A stretch of 62,538 nucleotides of DNA from a bacterium (GCA_028724545.1 JAQYCU010000050.1:1-62538), one strand, 5' to 3'; shown: positions 50,474-60,300, numbered from the stretch's first letter. Numbers and translations: made by a program. The notes: generated from the letters alone by a model not told the origin.

Positions 50474-51355
50474 ATGGATGCAATTGTAAAAACAATTAGC
50501 GATACGCTTTATTTTTTGTCACTTCCTAAAATGACAATCATAGACATACTTGAAATCATCATTATTTCCTTTTCGATGTATCATATGATTTTGTGGGTAA
50601 AAAAGACACAGGCGTGGATATTATTAAAAGGAATCGTTGTATTGCTGTTAGCCTATTTGTTTGCCTATTTCCTTGATATGAGTGTTATATTATGGGCTTT
50701 TGATAAGGCACTGGCACTGGGAATTACGGTTCTGGCCGTTGTATTCCAGCCGGAGTTGCGTAAGGCATTGGAAGAACTGGGACGAAAAAATATTGTCAGT
50801 TCCATTATTCCGTTTGATGATTCTAAAGATAAGAAGACCCGTTTTTCGGACAGGTCCATTAATGAGATTGTCCGTGCAACGGTTGAGATGGCAAAGGTCA
50901 AGACGGGTGCACTGATTATATTAGAAAAAGATATCAGTCTTGCTGAGTATGAGCGAACCGGTATTACAATTGATTCGGCAATCAGCAGCCAGTTACTGAT
51001 GAATATTTTTGAGCATAATACACCACTTCATGACGGTGCCGTCATTTTGCGTGATGACCGTATAGTGGCTGCCACCTGTTATCTGCCATTGTCGGATAAT
51101 TTAGGATTATCAAAAGAACTCGGTACAAGACACCGTGCCGGAGTTGGTCTCAGTGAAGTAAGTGACAGTGTGACGATTATTGTATCAGAAGAAACCGGTA
51201 AAATTTCCATTGCCGTGCAGGGAAAACTGCTTCGTAATGTGGATGGTGAACTTCTGAAAAAGAAACTGGGAGAACTGCAGGGAACAGAAGAAGTGGTGAA
51301 AACCAAGAAAAGATTCCGTATCCGTAAGAGCAGGAAAAGTGCGCAAAAGGAATGA
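50474..51355 (+). CDS. cdaA: Diadenylate cyclase, CdaA type
   Basis: 293 residues. Three N-terminal membrane helices (ILEIIIISFSMYHMILWV, ILLKGIVVLLLAYLFAYF, ILWAFDKALALGITVLAVVF) and a DAC domain with the catalytic NTPLHDGAVIL (DGA motif) and GTRHRAGVGLSE (RHR motif). It condenses two ATP into c-di-AMP, which controls potassium and osmolyte uptake and wall homeostasis in Firmicutes. AAAGGAG lies 7 bases before the ATG. The CdaR regulator gene follows 18 bases later; the usual third gene glmM is absent. Confidence 0.96.
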   Translation: MDAIVKTISDTLYFLSLPKMTIIDILEIIIISFSMYHMILWVKKTQAWILLKGIVVLLLAYLFAYFLDMSVILWAFDKALALGITVLAVVFQPELRKALEELGRKNIVSSIIPFDDSKDKKTRFSDRSINEIVRATVEMAKVKTGALIILEKDISLAEYERTGITIDSAISSQLLMNIFEHNTPLHDGAVILRDDRIVAATCYLPLSDNLGLSKELGTRHRAGVGLSEVSDSVTIIVSEETGKISIAVQGKLLRNVDGELLKKKLGELQGTEEVVKTKKRFRIRKSRKSAQKE

Positions 51356-51373
51356 CAGACAGGAGGGATAGGT

Positions 51374-52741
51374 GTGAGCCAGAATCAAGATAAAAAATTA
51401 AGCCAGAAACTTTCTGCTATCTGGGAAAGAATATTTCAGCAGAATCTTTCTATTAAAGTGCTGTCTTTTGTGGGAGCGATTATTGTCTGGCTTCTGATTA
51501 CCAACATTAATGACCCATACAAAACAAAGAATTTTTTGGTTCCTGTATCGACAATAAATGAAGAGGCACTGACTTCTGTTAATAAAGTATATGAAATTAC
51601 AGGAGGAAGTACGACAAATGTATCTGTCAGAGGCCGAAGAAGTGTTGTGGATAATCTGGAATCTTCTGACATTGTTGCAGTTGCTGATTTGTCGGAATTG
51701 TCTTCCGTTAATGCCGTACCGGTCAAGGCATCTTTAAAGAAAGAAAATATTTCTGATGTTACGGTAGAATGCAGTGGTGTTCTGAAAGTTTCACTGGAAG
51801 ATATGGAAACTAAGCAGGTTAAGGTTACGGTAGAAACAGAAGGAGTACCTGCAGAAGGATTTTCGATTGGAGAATGTATTGCGAAGCCAAGTGTTATCGA
51901 AGTAACGGGTGGTGAATCGATTGTTGACCGGATTTCGACTGTCCGTGTCACATTAAATGTAAATGGTGCCAGTGAGAATTTTACAAAGCGTCTGGAACCG
52001 ATAGCATATGATAAGAGAGATAAGAGGGTAACTTCATCTACACTGACATTTAGTTCCCGTCAGGTTCGTGTACGGGCAAAAGTTGTTCAGAATAAAACCA
52101 TTCCTGTTAAACTGAATATCACTGGAGAGCCGAAAGAAGGATATGAATTTATAGAAGCAACGTGTCTGCCACAAAATATAGAAGTGGCCGGCAATCAGAG
52201 GATTCTGTCTGATATTTCGGAACTGACAGTACCGGTTGATATTTCCGGACTGACGAGTGATTCTTCCAAACTGGAACAGGAAATCAGTGTAGAGGATTAT
52301 CTGCCAAAGAATACGATTGTAGCGCAGGAATATGAAAAGATTTCCGTGAAGATTGTGATAGAAAAATTGCAGAGCAAAAAGATTCAGTTACGGGTGGATA
52401 ATATAAAAATGAAAAACCTGACGGATGGTTATGTTGCCGGTATTTACAACAATACAGGTCTGGTGGATTTGACGATTCAGGGACGTGAATCTGTTATCAA
52501 AGCATTGCCAAGTATGGCACTTGCCGGTTATATTGACTGCAAGGGTCTGAAAGAAGGAGAGTATATGCTTCCTGTCAAACTGGATATGGAGCAGACCTGC
52601 TCGCTTGTAAAAGAAGTAAAAGTAAAGGTTATTATTAGTAAAGAAACAGATAATTCTGCAGCAACGGCTGCACCTTCTGAAACACCGGAAGAAGAATCTT
52701 CCCGGACGGAAACAGATTCCACTCTTGATGACGAAGAATAA
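51374..52741 (+). CDS. cdaR: CdaR-like regulator with YbbR domains
   Basis: 455 residues: short cytoplasmic start, one membrane helix (KVLSFVGAIIVWLLITNIND) and about four extracytoplasmic YbbR repeats (VTVETEGVPAEGFSIGECI, VKLNITGEPKEGYEFIEA, LRVDNIKMKNLTDGYVA) ending in an acidic Ser/Glu/Thr tail. CdaR is the membrane partner that modulates CdaA. The start is GTG at 51374 with AGGAGGG 8-9 bases upstream. Terminator at 52744-52787. Confidence 0.92.
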   Translation: MSQNQDKKLSQKLSAIWERIFQQNLSIKVLSFVGAIIVWLLITNINDPYKTKNFLVPVSTINEEALTSVNKVYEITGGSTTNVSVRGRRSVVDNLESSDIVAVADLSELSSVNAVPVKASLKKENISDVTVECSGVLKVSLEDMETKQVKVTVETEGVPAEGFSIGECIAKPSVIEVTGGESIVDRISTVRVTLNVNGASENFTKRLEPIAYDKRDKRVTSSTLTFSSRQVRVRAKVVQNKTIPVKLNITGEPKEGYEFIEATCLPQNIEVAGNQRILSDISELTVPVDISGLTSDSSKLEQEISVEDYLPKNTIVAQEYEKISVKIVIEKLQSKKIQLRVDNIKMKNLTDGYVAGIYNNTGLVDLTIQGRESVIKALPSMALAGYIDCKGLKEGEYMLPVKLDMEQTCSLVKEVKVKVIISKETDNSAATAAPSETPEEESSRTETDSTLDDEE

Positions 52742-52743
52742 TT

Positions 52744-52787
52744 AAAAAGTGTGCCACGGAAGTTTTGGCTTCCGGCACACTTTTTTT
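52744..52787 (+). terminator. Intrinsic terminator after cdaR
   Basis: Stem AAAAAGTGTGCC(A)CGGAAG with CTTCCGGCACACTTTTT, one bulge, and seven Ts. Confidence 0.85.
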
Positions 52788-52870
52788 GTGACGTTTTCAG
52801 TACATTTTTTGGTAACATTTCAGGCATATTTTTTGTGACATTCACGGCACACTTTTTGTGACATAAATCA
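52774..52870. repeat. Four degenerate repeats of the terminator arm
   Basis: Units of 23-26 bases with the pattern GGCACACTTTTTTGTGAC follow each other, the first being the right arm of the cdaR terminator. No coding frame. They lie between convergent genes. Confidence 0.6.
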
Positions 52871-52890
52871 GAAATGGTAAATTGAGCCGG

Positions 52891-53490
52891 TTAGTCAAAT
52901 GGTGACCGGATAACGGGCTGAATCTGTTTCCCTTTTAGTGCAGCATCTATTGTTTCAGGAATGTATTCTACATGTGCAATCATAGAATTTGCTTTTTTCT
53001 TATAGTTATCCTGACCAAATGGAACAAAATAGACATTTTTGGTATTCATTAACTGTCCAAGATTTTTGAAATTCATTCCCAGTGCGTCATTGGTGGAAAT
53101 AGATATAATGAGTGGTTTTTCATTTCTAAGATGAGCTTTTGCAGCCATCAGTACTGTGGAATCGGTAATGCCGTTGCAGAGCTTTGCAAGCGTATTACCG
53201 GTACAGGGAGCAATGACAAGTGCGTCCAGATATCCTTTTGGACCGATTGGCTCGGCATCCGGGATGGTAAAAATCCCTTTGTTTTTGGTAATATCTTCTA
53301 CCTGTTTTACAAATTCGCCAGCTTTATGAAAACGGGTATCTAACTGACTTCCATTTTCCGAAAAGATGGGAATAATGTTATAGTTTTGCGTTGCCATTTG
53401 CCTGAGTACTCCTAAGATTTTGCTGTAAGTACAGAAAGAACCGGTTATCGCAAAACCCAGCTGGATTTGCGAAGGTGTATTATGCTCCAT
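52891..53490 (-). CDS. dpaB: Dipicolinate synthase subunit B
   Basis: 200 residues with a flavoprotein-like fold: IQLGFAITGSFCTYSKIL at the N-terminus, GYLDALVIAPCTGNTLAKL and VLMAAKAHLRNEKPLIIS. These match SpoVFB of B. subtilis. Together with subunit A it oxidises dihydrodipicolinate to dipicolinate, the spore-core calcium chelate, in the mother cell. GAGGAGAG lies just before the ATG at 53490. It ends the two-gene unit; lysine genes that follow in B. subtilis are not seen here. Confidence 0.93.
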   Translation of the reverse strand: MEHNTPSQIQLGFAITGSFCTYSKILGVLRQMATQNYNIIPIFSENGSQLDTRFHKAGEFVKQVEDITKNKGIFTIPDAEPIGPKGYLDALVIAPCTGNTLAKLCNGITDSTVLMAAKAHLRNEKPLIISISTNDALGMNFKNLGQLMNTKNVYFVPFGQDNYKKKANSMIAHVEYIPETIDAALKGKQIQPVIRSPFD

Positions 53491-53650
53491 GACTCTCCTC
53501 ACTTTCGCACACAATTGATTCCAATAAAATATGCAGATTTGTTGTCGTGTGTGCATAGAAACAAAACTGCTATGTGAATAATGATTTTATGTGAAATTTG
53601 CTTTCTTCTTATATTTTTTTAGAATAGTAGTTTTATCTGGATGCTATATG

Positions 53651-54466
53651 CTATTTTTGCGAAGTGACATTACTTTGTAAGACTTTTTGCAATTGCCGGT
53701 AGATAATTTGTGCTGAGGTTTTTGGGGAATATTTTCCGGGAAGTCCCGGGCAGTGTTTTGCAACAATTCCTTTCTGTGCACAATAATTAAAATCAGTGCC
53801 ACCGGGTCTGGAAGCAATATCGATAATAATCGTATCAGGCTGCAGCCGGTCAATGATTTCTGCGTGAAGAACGGGAGCAGGTGCCGTATTAAAGATAATA
53901 TCCATTTCAGAATAAGACGTATCGGACAATAACTGGTATCCATAGGATTTCGCACGGGCCTGTGCCTCTTCGTTTCTGGTAGAAATAAATACATGGCATT
54001 TCAGACCAGAAAGTTTATCGGCAAGAATTTCGCCACATTTTCCAAAACCAATGACCAGCACATTGCTCTGGTGCAGGTTAATATCACTGCTGCAGATTGC
54101 TTGGGAAATTGCCCCTTCAGCCGTCGCAACAGCATTTTCAATAGCCACTGCAGGAAATTTCATATAATCAATATATGCAATGCCGGACTTTTGGCAAAAG
54201 GCAGTAAAATCTTCAGAAAGATTTCCACCAAGTACGATATGGCAGGAATTGAGATTTGGCGATAACTTTTTTAGCAGTGCTGCAGAGGCAGGAACGGGAA
54301 GCAGTACCAGTTTTTTCGCATCTGTTTCGGCATAGCTGGCAACTTCCAGCTCCAAATCTGGCGCACTTTCTGCAAGAATCACATAATAACCATTCTGGGT
54401 AAGATATTCGCCCAGGTATTTTTGGCGTCGGTCAAAATCTGCAGGAAATGGAGAATCAGAAATCAT
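53651..54466 (-). CDS. dpaA: Dipicolinate synthase subunit A
   Basis: 271 residues, somewhat shorter at the N-terminus than SpoVFA of B. subtilis. A Rossmann motif VLVIGFGKCGEILADKLS lies at about residue 140, and IIIDIASRPGGTDFNYCAQK and HCPGLPGKYSPKTSAQII are hallmarks of the family. It supplies the catalytic NADPH-binding half of dipicolinate synthase. AAGGAGGG precedes the ATG at 54466, and a sigma-K-type promoter lies 50 bases upstream on the same strand. Confidence 0.94.
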   Translation of the reverse strand: MISDSPFPADFDRRQKYLGEYLTQNGYYVILAESAPDLELEVASYAETDAKKLVLLPVPASAALLKKLSPNLNSCHIVLGGNLSEDFTAFCQKSGIAYIDYMKFPAVAIENAVATAEGAISQAICSSDINLHQSNVLVIGFGKCGEILADKLSGLKCHVFISTRNEEAQARAKSYGYQLLSDTSYSEMDIIFNTAPAPVLHAEIIDRLQPDTIIIDIASRPGGTDFNYCAQKGIVAKHCPGLPGKYSPKTSAQIIYRQLQKVLQSNVTSQK

Positions 54467-54516
54467 AAAGCCCTCCTTCTATCAAAGCGAAAACAAAAAA
54501 CAATCTTTGTTATGCT

Positions 54517-54544
54517 TATCATATGCAAAAAACAGCCAGAAGGT
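54517..54544 (-). promoter_or_regulatory. Sigma-K-type promoter of dpaAB
   Basis: On the minus strand: AC at 54544-54543, a 17-base spacer, and CATATGATA at 54525-54517, which fits the mother-cell sigma-K consensus AC, 16-17 bases, CATANNNTA. It is placed as expected for a gene expressed late in sporulation. Confidence 0.7.
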
Positions 54545-54627
54545 GCGTGTTTTCGGCGAAAACGTGCTATAGGGAACCTGTTTTAACACCTGCCTCCCTT
54601 AAAAAACGTACAGCGAAAAGTTATTTA

Positions 54628-54656
54628 TTGCAATATAGGTCGACTTTTGGTATAAT
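54628..54656 (+). promoter_or_regulatory. Promoter of the TM2 gene
   Basis: TTGCAA, 17 bases, perfect TATAAT, 31 bases before the ATG. Confidence 0.8.
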
Positions 54657-54686
54657 GAATAAAAATATTTTGGGAGGATGAAAGAA

Positions 54687-55094
54687 ATGTATTGTAGAAA
54701 TTGTGGAAATCAGATGGCAGATAATGCTGCAGTTTGCGTTAAGTGTGGCGTAGCAGCAGGCATGGGAACCAGTTATTGTCCAAACTGTGGACAGCCAACT
54801 GTACCGGGTGCAGCAGCTTGTCCAAACTGTGGTGTGATGTTAACACAGCCAGTACCGGCAGGAGAACAGAAGTCTAAGATGGCAGCAGGTTTATTAGGTA
54901 TTTTCCTCGGAAGTTTTGGTGTACATAACTTCTATCTGGGATATACAGGAAAAGCAGTAGCTCAGTTATTAATCACATTACTTACTTGTGGTTTTGGTGC
55001 TGTTGTCAGCAGTATCTGGGGACTGATTGAAGGTATTCTGATTCTGACAGGAAGTATTTCTCAGGACGGAAAAGGCATTCCTTTAAAAGACTGA
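54687..55094 (+). CDS. Double zinc-ribbon TM2 domain protein
   Basis: 135 residues. Two zinc ribbons (YCRNCGNQMADNAAVCVKCG and YCPNCGQPTVPGAAACPNCG) are followed by a TM2 domain with two helices, GLLGIFLGSFGVHNFYLGYT with the typical Gly-rich turn, and IWGLIEGILILTG. TM2 proteins sit in the membrane with an HxFYLG motif; their role in bacteria is unclear. The ATG at 54687 is preferred over 54678 because GGGAGG is 10 bases away. Terminator at 55122-55162. Confidence 0.9.
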   Translation: MYCRNCGNQMADNAAVCVKCGVAAGMGTSYCPNCGQPTVPGAAACPNCGVMLTQPVPAGEQKSKMAAGLLGIFLGSFGVHNFYLGYTGKAVAQLLITLLTCGFGAVVSSIWGLIEGILILTGSISQDGKGIPLKD

Positions 55095-55121
55095 TAATTG
55101 TTTTTTAAGAATACAATGCTG

Positions 55122-55162
55122 AGAGCAGAGAAGCAGAAAATGCATTCTCTGCTCTTTCTTTT
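55122..55162 (+). terminator. Intrinsic terminator after the TM2 gene
   Basis: Perfect 11-bp stem AGAGCAGAGAA/TTCTCTGCTCT with a 12-base loop and TTCTTTT. Confidence 0.85.
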
Positions 55163-55219
55163 GCTAGAAGAAATATTTTTTATAAAATTAGAAAATTATA
55201 ACAAATAGACGGGATTGTG

Positions 55220-55248
55220 TTGACAATAAAAGATTTTATCAGTATCAT
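55220..55248 (+). promoter_or_regulatory. Promoter of the pfl operon
   Basis: Perfect TTGACA, 17 bases, TATCAT, about 80 bases before the pflB ATG. Confidence 0.65.
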
Positions 55249-55327
55249 TTTTAAGCGTAGGAACAAAATGCAAAATAGCTATGAAAACATAGTTTGCAAG
55301 AATAAAAGGTACAATAGGAGGTAACTT

Positions 55328-57556
55328 ATGTTAAAGCAATGGAGAACTTTTGAACACGGAGCCTGGGAGAAAGAAATCAATGTCAGAGATTTTATTCAGA
55401 AAAACTATCATCCATATGATGGAGATGAAAGTTTCTTACAGGGTCCGACAAAAGATACAACAGAACTTTGGGAGCAGGTATTAGAATTATCAAAACAGGA
55501 ACGGGAAGCCGGTGGCGTACTGGATATGGACACCAAAGTGATTTCCACCATTACTTCCCACGGACCGGGATATTTAGATAAAGAGAAAGAAAAGATTGTT
55601 GGTTTTCAGACAGAAAAGCCATTTAAGCGTGCTTTACAGCCATATGGTGGCATCCGTATGGCAATCAAAGCTTGTGAAGATAATGGGTACAAAGTAGACC
55701 CGGAAGTGGTAGAATATTTCACCACACACAGAAAAACGCATAATGCAGGTGTTTTTGATGCGTATACACCGGAAATGCGTGCCTGCCGTAGTGCACATAT
55801 TATTACAGGTCTTCCGGATGCTTACGGACGTGGAAGAATCATCGGTGACTATCGAAGACCTGCGTTGTATGGTGTTGACAGACTGATTGAAGAGAAAAAA
55901 GAAGAATTAAATTCTACCAGAACGATTATGTATTCTGATGTTATCCGTGAAAGAGAAGAATTGTCAGAGCAGATTCGTGCCCTTGAAATGTTAAAGGAAC
56001 TGGCTAAGATTTATGGATGTGACATTTCACAGCCGGCAAATAACGTATTAGAAGCAACACAGGCTGTTTATTTTGCTTATCTTGCAGCTGTAAAAGAGCA
56101 GAATGGTGCTGCGATGAGTCTGGGAAGAACTTCTACATTCCTTGATATCTACGCAGAGAGAGATTTGGCAGAAGGCACATTTACAGAAAAAGAAATTCAG
56201 GAAATTATCGACCAGTTTATTATGAAACTGCGTATGATTAAATTTGCCCGTACACCGGAATACAATACACTTTTTGCCGGTGACCCGACATGGGTTACGG
56301 AATCTATCGGTGGTGTAGGCATTGATGGCAGACATATGGTAACCAAGATGTCCTATCGTTATCTGAACACCTTAAACAATATTGGTGCTGCACCAGAACC
56401 AAACTTAACAGTACTCTGGTCTGAAAAACTTCCAGAAACATTTAAGAAGTTCTGTGCTGATATTTCCATTAAGCATTCTGCTATCCAGTATGAAAATGAT
56501 GATTTAATGCGCGTGGTACACGGTGATGATTATGGTATCGCCTGCTGCGTATCTTCTATGCGAATCGGTAAGGAAATGCAGTTCTTCGGAGCACGTGCCA
56601 ATCTGGCAAAATGTCTGCTTTATGCCATCAATGGTGGTGTGGATGAGATGTCAGGCAAGCAGGTAGGACCGAAGTATCGTCCGATTACTTCTGAATATTT
56701 AGATTATGATGAGGTCTGGGCTGCGTACAAAGATATGATGAAATGGCTTGCCGGTGTTTATGTTAATGCATTAAATATCATTCATTATATGCATGACAAG
56801 TATAGTTATGAAAGATTGCAGATGTCCCTTCATGACAAGAATGTAAAACGCTGGTTTGCAACAGGTATTGCCGGTATGTCAGTTGTTGCAGATTCCTTAT
56901 CTGCCATTAAATATGCAAAAGTTAAGACGATTCGTAATGAAGACGGACTTGTAGTAGATTATCAGGTAGAGGGTGATTTCCCTAAATATGGAAATGATGA
57001 TGACCGTGTAGATGAGATTGCAAAAGAAGTACTGCACACATTTATCCAGTATATCCGTGGAAACCATACGTATCGTGGTGGTATCCAGACAACATCAATT
57101 CTTACGATTACCTCAAATGTGTCTTATGGTAAGAATACAGGTGCAACGCCGGATGGAAGAAAAGCAGGAGAGGCTTTTGCACCGGGTGCAAATCCAATGC
57201 ACGGAAGAGATACACATGGAGCAGTTGCTTCTCTGGCATCTGTTGCAAAACTTCCGTTTATGGATTCACAGGATGGCATTTCCAATACATTTTCTATTGT
57301 ACCGGATGCACTGGGAAAAGATACGGAGTCAGCAAAAGATAATCTGGTTACAATGTTAGATGGTTATGTTCATCAGGGTGGTCATCACTTAAATGTTAAT
57401 GTATTAAACAGAGAAACATTATTAGACGCACAGAAACATCCGGAGAAATATCCACAGCTTACGATTCGTGTGTCAGGTTATGCTGTTAACTTTATTAAGC
57501 TGACAAAAGAGCAGCAGGATGAAGTAATTGCAAGAACATTCCACGAGAGAATGTAA
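55328..57556 (+). CDS. pflB: Formate C-acetyltransferase (pyruvate formate-lyase)
   Basis: 742 residues, the full length of the family. The active-site cysteine pair is in [12 protein letters not shown], and the C-terminal glycyl-radical site is [14 protein letters not shown]-like with the radical Gly. [16 protein letters not shown] and [20 protein letters not shown] are strongly conserved. It splits pyruvate into acetyl-CoA and formate under anoxic conditions and is destroyed by oxygen. AGGAGG lies 6 bases before the ATG. The activase gene follows at once. Confidence 0.98.
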   Translation: MLKQWRTFEHGAWEKEINVRDFIQKNYHPYDGDESFLQGPTKDTTELWEQVLELSKQEREAGGVLDMDTKVISTITSHGPGYLDKEKEKIVGFQTEKPFKRALQPYGGIRMAIKACEDNGYKVDPEVVEYFTTHRKTHNAGVFDAYTPEMRACRSAHIITGLPDAYGRGRIIGDYRRPALYGVDRLIEEKKEELNSTRTIMYSDVIREREELSEQIRALEMLKELAKIYGCDISQPANNVLEATQAVYFAYLAAVKEQNGAAMSLGRTSTFLDIYAERDLAEGTFTEKEIQEIIDQFIMKLRMIKFARTPEYNTLFAGDPTWVTESIGGVGIDGRHMVTKMSYRYLNTLNNIGAAPEPNLTVLWSEKLPETFKKFCADISIKHSAIQYENDDLMRVVHGDDYGIACCVSSMRIGKEMQFFGARANLAKCLLYAINGGVDEMSGKQVGPKYRPITSEYLDYDEVWAAYKDMMKWLAGVYVNALNIIHYMHDKYSYERLQMSLHDKNVKRWFATGIAGMSVVADSLSAIKYAKVKTIRNEDGLVVDYQVEGDFPKYGNDDDRVDEIAKEVLHTFIQYIRGNHTYRGGIQTTSILTITSNVSYGKNTGATPDGRKAGEAFAPGANPMHGRDTHGAVASLASVAKLPFMDSQDGISNTFSIVPDALGKDTESAKDNLVTMLDGYVHQGGHHLNVNVLNRETLLDAQKHPEKYPQLTIRVSGYAVNFIKLTKEQQDEVIARTFHERM

Positions 57557-57573
57557 AATAGTCAGGAGGGAAA

Positions 57574-58329
57574 ATGGAAGGATATATTCATTCAATTGAA
57601 ACATTTGGCACGGTAGATGGTCCCGGTGTGCGTTTTGTCATATTTTTTCAGGGATGTCCGATGCGCTGCCAGTATTGTCACAATCCCGATACCTGGGATA
57701 TGAAGGATGGCACAAAAATGGATGTTGGCGAAATTCTGGAGCGTTTTGAAAGAAACAGAAGTTTTTACAAAACGGGTGGAATTACGGCAACGGGTGGCGA
57801 ACCTATGTTTCAGATTGATTTTCTGACGGAATTGTTTACAAAGGCAAAAGAGAAAAATATCCATACCTGTTTAGACACTTCCGGAGTCCTTTTTCCAACA
57901 GAAGAAGAAAAGTTTCCTGATGTTACGATGGATAAGATAGAACAGCTGCTTAGCGTAACGGATTTGGTATTACTGGATATTAAGCATATAGATGATGCAA
58001 GTCATAGAAAACTGACAAAGCATTCCAATCAGCCAAGCCTGCAGTTTGCACAATACTTAAGCCGGAAGAAGAAACCTGTATGGATACGTCACGTGGTGGT
58101 GCCGGAAATTACTTATGATGCAGATGAACTGCGTCAGTTAGGCAGTTTTCTGGCCACACTTTCCAATGTGGAGAAAATCGAAGTGTTGCCATACCATGCA
58201 ATGGGAAAAGTAAAATATGATAATTTAGGCATTGCGTATCCGTTAGAAGATACCAGACAGCTGACAAAAGAGGAAGTAGAAATCGCAAGAAAATTCATTC
58301 AAGAAGGAATAACGAGAGAAGAGGGATGA
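57574..58329 (+). CDS. pflA: Pyruvate formate-lyase activating enzyme
   Basis: 251 residues, a radical-SAM protein with the cluster motif FFQGCPMRCQYCHNPDTW (CxxxCxxC) and GGEPMFQIDFLTELF, the SAM-contact GGE. It abstracts hydrogen from the PflB radical glycine using a 4Fe-4S cluster and SAM. It starts 17 bases after pflB with AGGAGGG and ends 4 bases before the next gene. Confidence 0.97.
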   Translation: MEGYIHSIETFGTVDGPGVRFVIFFQGCPMRCQYCHNPDTWDMKDGTKMDVGEILERFERNRSFYKTGGITATGGEPMFQIDFLTELFTKAKEKNIHTCLDTSGVLFPTEEEKFPDVTMDKIEQLLSVTDLVLLDIKHIDDASHRKLTKHSNQPSLQFAQYLSRKKKPVWIRHVVVPEITYDADELRQLGSFLATLSNVEKIEVLPYHAMGKVKYDNLGIAYPLEDTRQLTKEEVEIARKFIQEGITREEG

Positions 58330-58333
58330 TGAT

Positions 58334-59047
58334 ATGCTTCAGGTTGCAGTTTGTGAAGACAAAGAGGTAGACCGCAAAATATTGCAAAAAATTATCAATG
58401 CAATAATGAAAGAACGCCGAATTGATTTTGAACTGGATTCGTATGAGTCGGGGAAAGAATTAGTGCTAAACTACAGTAACCATCCGTATGATTTGATATT
58501 TATGGATATTATGATGGATGGAGCAGATGGCATAGAAACCGGTAAAGAAATAAGAGAACTGGATTCTAATGTGGAAATTGTATATTGTACTGCCAGTCAG
58601 GATTTTGCAATTGCAGCATATGAGATTCATGCGATGGGTTATCTGTTAAAACCGTATGAACCAGAGCGCATCGCAGCGATGATTGATTACTATATCCGAA
58701 AATATCCACAGGAGGAACACAATTTTATTGAAGTGAAGTCCCGTAGGAAATCCATCATTCTTCCATATGATGATATTCTTTATATGGAGTCGGATAATAA
58801 AGTCGTTTATATTTATACGCGCACACGTGGCGAAATTAAAGTATACAGCAAACTGGCCTCGCTGGAGGAAAAAATCAATCAAAAGCAGTTTTTGAGATGC
58901 CATCAGAGTTATCTGGTTAATCTGCAATATGTTGTAGGACTGGTAGATGCCGATTTTATTATGGCAGACAAAAATATGGTGCCTATCCGGAAAAGTGGAC
59001 GGAAACTGATTATTAAGCAATATGAGGATTATTTAAAAGAACGATAG
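58334..59047 (+). CDS. LytTR-family response regulator
   Basis: 237 residues. The receiver domain has acidic D9-E10 (VAVCEDKEVD), the phospho-Asp in YDLIFMDIMMDGADG and the Lys in YLLKPYEP. The LytTR DNA-binding domain covers about residues 130-235 (FIEVKSRRKSIILPYDDILY, then FLRCHQSYLVNLQYV). Such regulators normally work with a membrane histidine kinase, but none is adjacent. It begins 4 bases after the pflA stop, so it is probably cotranscribed with pflBA. GAGGG, 8 bases upstream. Confidence 0.93.
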   Translation: MLQVAVCEDKEVDRKILQKIINAIMKERRIDFELDSYESGKELVLNYSNHPYDLIFMDIMMDGADGIETGKEIRELDSNVEIVYCTASQDFAIAAYEIHAMGYLLKPYEPERIAAMIDYYIRKYPQEEHNFIEVKSRRKSIILPYDDILYMESDNKVVYIYTRTRGEIKVYSKLASLEEKINQKQFLRCHQSYLVNLQYVVGLVDADFIMADKNMVPIRKSGRKLIIKQYEDYLKER

Positions 59048-59050
59048 GGG

Positions 59051-59090
59051 TAAAACTGGACAAGATAGTTGCTTTGTCCAGTTTTATCAC
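59051..59090 (+). terminator. Probable terminator after the LytTR gene
   Basis: Perfect 13-bp stem TAAAACTGGACAA/TTGTCCAGTTTTA; the T-run is short (TTTTA), so strength is uncertain. Confidence 0.6.
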
Positions 59091-59133
59091 AATATAGAAG
59101 AATAAGCAAAAGGATAATCTGCAGGAGTGAAAT

Positions 59134-60300
59134 ATGAAAAAATATAAGTTAGCAGTAGTGCTGTTTAGTATGACAATGGTACTTTTTGGATGTGGAAAGG
59201 CACAGGATGCCTATCAGAAAGGGATGGAGTTTGCTGACAAAGGCAAATATGAAGATTCTTTAAAATGTTTTGAAGAGGCAATTAAGGAAAACAACGAGAG
59301 AACAGAATACTATATCGGTTATGGTATGGCATTAAACCGTTTAAACCGTTATGAAGATGCAAAAAAAGAGTTTCAAACGGCAATGCAGGATACGGATAAT
59401 AAAATATCAAAAGAAAATAACAAGCAGCTCTATTATGGTATGGCGATTGCAGAGTATGGTCTGGGAGAATACAAGAGTGTTGTAAAATATTGTAAAAAAG
59501 CATTGGATATTTCCTATTTTGGAGAACTGGATGATGATATACAGTATACCAAAATGGCTGCGTTAGAGCAGCTGGGAGAGTGGAAAAACGCAAAGAAGGA
59601 ATGTGAGGCTCTTCTCAAACGAAATAAGCATTATATGGAGGCCTATATGGAGCTGGCCAAGATAGAAAAAGAACTTGGCGAAAATGATAAGGCAGAAAAG
59701 GCTTATCTGGATGCTGTTTCTGTAAAAAAAGAATATTATGATGCCTATTTTGGCTTGTATGAACAGTACATACTGGATGGAAAAACGCAGCTGGCAGAGG
59801 AATTGTTAGACCAGCTGATTACAATACGTTCCAACAAGGCAAAAAATCTTGTTGTCATTGGCAGGGCATATTTTTATCAGAAAAATTATGACAAAGCAAG
59901 AGAGTATTTAAAAATGGCATATGATGCGAATAATAAAGAAAGTTTATACTATCTTGGCACTTTGGAATTAAACCAGAAAGCCTATGAAACGGCGATTTCT
60001 TATCTGGAGCAGTATCTTAATGAGAAAAAAGAAGATATTAATGTGGAGGCATATGCACAGCTGGCACAGGCTTATTCGGAAATGGGGAATTATGAGAAAG
60101 CACAACAGGCTGTAACGAAAGGCCTTTCTTATGGAAGCAGCAGTGCAACGCAGAGTTTAAAGAAAAGCAGGGTGATTCTGTATGAGAAACAGAATCAGTA
60201 TCAGGAAGCAAAAAAGGCAGCAGAAGAATATGTAACCTGCTATCCGGCTGATACGGCAATGCAGAAAGAATTATCATTTATTGAAACCCGTATAAAGTAA
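59134..60300 (+). CDS. TPR-repeat lipoprotein
   Basis: 388 residues. Lipobox VLFGCGKA after a signal (LAVVLFSMTMVLF). The mature chain is nearly all tetratricopeptide repeats, about nine, seen as A-(x)6-G-x-(Y)-x-A patterns such as KGKYEDSLKCFEEAIKE, RYEDAKKEFQTAM and NYDKAREYLKMAYD. It would sit on the outer face of the membrane as a protein-protein scaffold. GGAG precedes the ATG. Followed 18 bases later by hflX. Confidence 0.88.
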   Translation: MKKYKLAVVLFSMTMVLFGCGKAQDAYQKGMEFADKGKYEDSLKCFEEAIKENNERTEYYIGYGMALNRLNRYEDAKKEFQTAMQDTDNKISKENNKQLYYGMAIAEYGLGEYKSVVKYCKKALDISYFGELDDDIQYTKMAALEQLGEWKNAKKECEALLKRNKHYMEAYMELAKIEKELGENDKAEKAYLDAVSVKKEYYDAYFGLYEQYILDGKTQLAEELLDQLITIRSNKAKNLVVIGRAYFYQKNYDKAREYLKMAYDANNKESLYYLGTLELNQKAYETAISYLEQYLNEKKEDINVEAYAQLAQAYSEMGNYEKAQQAVTKGLSYGSSSATQSLKKSRVILYEKQNQYQEAKKAAEEYVTCYPADTAMQKELSFIETRIK

